Assembly: GCF_001605885.1 (NCBI RefSeq)
Contig: NZ_LRPE01000035.1
Location: 1 to 64,000, forward strand
Origin: Acinetobacter lactucae
GTDB lineage: Bacteria; Pseudomonadota; Gammaproteobacteria; Pseudomonadales; Moraxellaceae
Reading direction: 5' to 3'
Length of the DNA: 64,000 nt
In this document: in pieces, positions 63,876 to 64,000 of the stretch
Layout: each line of letters opens with the position of its first letter
Numbering within the stretch: position 1 is the stretch's first letter
Made by a program: the position numbers and the translations under genes
The notes under the pieces: model-generated
Database searches by the model: none
What the model was told of the DNA's origin: nothing
Seen by the model: the letters and a program-made list of their open reading frames with translations, nothing else

Positions 63876-64000
63876 AAAATTCCAATCCAAATCAATCTAA
63901 AATGATGTCATTATATACGTTGATTTGATAAAAACTGTCTAAATAATATGATTTCATTTATAATATTTTTATCTTTTTTTACTTGTTGCCTCCTTTTTAC

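Overview
The window is a low-GC gammaproteobacterial chromosome segment, almost certainly Acinetobacter and probably the A. calcoaceticus-baumannii group. Three things support this: the protein at 25761-26510 matches the outer membrane protein CarO closely as I recall it; tandem CSLREA/GlyGly-CTERM proteins occur at 53582-57889; and the gene order is Pseudomonas-like but with Acinetobacter-type losses and insertions. I see no insertion sequence, prophage, integron, CRISPR array or rRNA operon. One tRNA gene (Asn, anticodon GTT) is present.

Layout. 1-5 kb: the start of an unidentified minus-strand gene, an aspartate-type aminotransferase, a DMT transporter, a hotdog thioesterase, tRNA-Asn and a YdfG-type dehydrogenase. 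5-15 kb: a long minus-strand block, mucD/degP - thioesterase - GNAT - lepA - lepB - DUF4845 - rnc - era - small lipoprotein - recO - pdxJ - miaE, with nadB divergent at 15.1 kb. This matches the Pseudomonas nadB/algU-mucABCD-lepA-lepB-rnc-era-recO-pdxJ locus without algU-mucA-mucB-mucC. 17-20 kb: the conserved pabC-mltG-tmk set. 20-25.7 kb: a sulfate uptake operon (binding protein, cysT, cysW, cysA) followed by a CysB-type regulator, with an RBBP9-like hydrolase inside it. 25.7-30.8 kb: carO, dapD, queE, queC, a small secreted four-cysteine protein, a Dph6-like PP-loop protein and a Bcp-type peroxiredoxin.

30.9-36 kb is the most accessory-looking part: a CAP-domain lipoprotein, a glyoxalase-fold protein, an NTF2-like protein, the remnant of a 4-oxalocrotonate tautomerase gene, a NadM-like adenylyltransferase, an enoyl-CoA hydratase, a stand-alone NIF3-like domain, an overlooked 41-residue membrane peptide and a Bcr/CflA drug exporter. 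36-43 kb: purL, dgt, ruvA and ruvB. 43-50 kb: a periplasmic M20 amidohydrolase, then ybgC-tolQ-tolR-tolA-tolB-pal, which spans the envelope and keeps the outer membrane attached during division; tolA contains a tandem 57-bp repeat. 50-53.5 kb: fbp, a TrmH-family methyltransferase and a three-gene ECF sigma / membrane protein / DUF3106 unit. 53.5-58 kb: two tandem CSLREA proteins ending in GlyGly-CTERM signals, predicted rhombosortase substrates, with a perfect palindrome upstream. 58-64 kb: hda and an AI-2E/PerM-type permease divergent from purM-purN, then an alpha/beta hydrolase and sppA.

Most genes are housekeeping. The least explained parts are the GlyGly-CTERM pair with its upstream palindrome, the neighbouring ECF unit, a possible pseudoknot leader before the tol operon, a short motif shared by the cysB and queE leaders, the 41-residue membrane ORF and the tautomerase remnant. 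Identifications rest on motifs and recalled family sequences; no database search was run.
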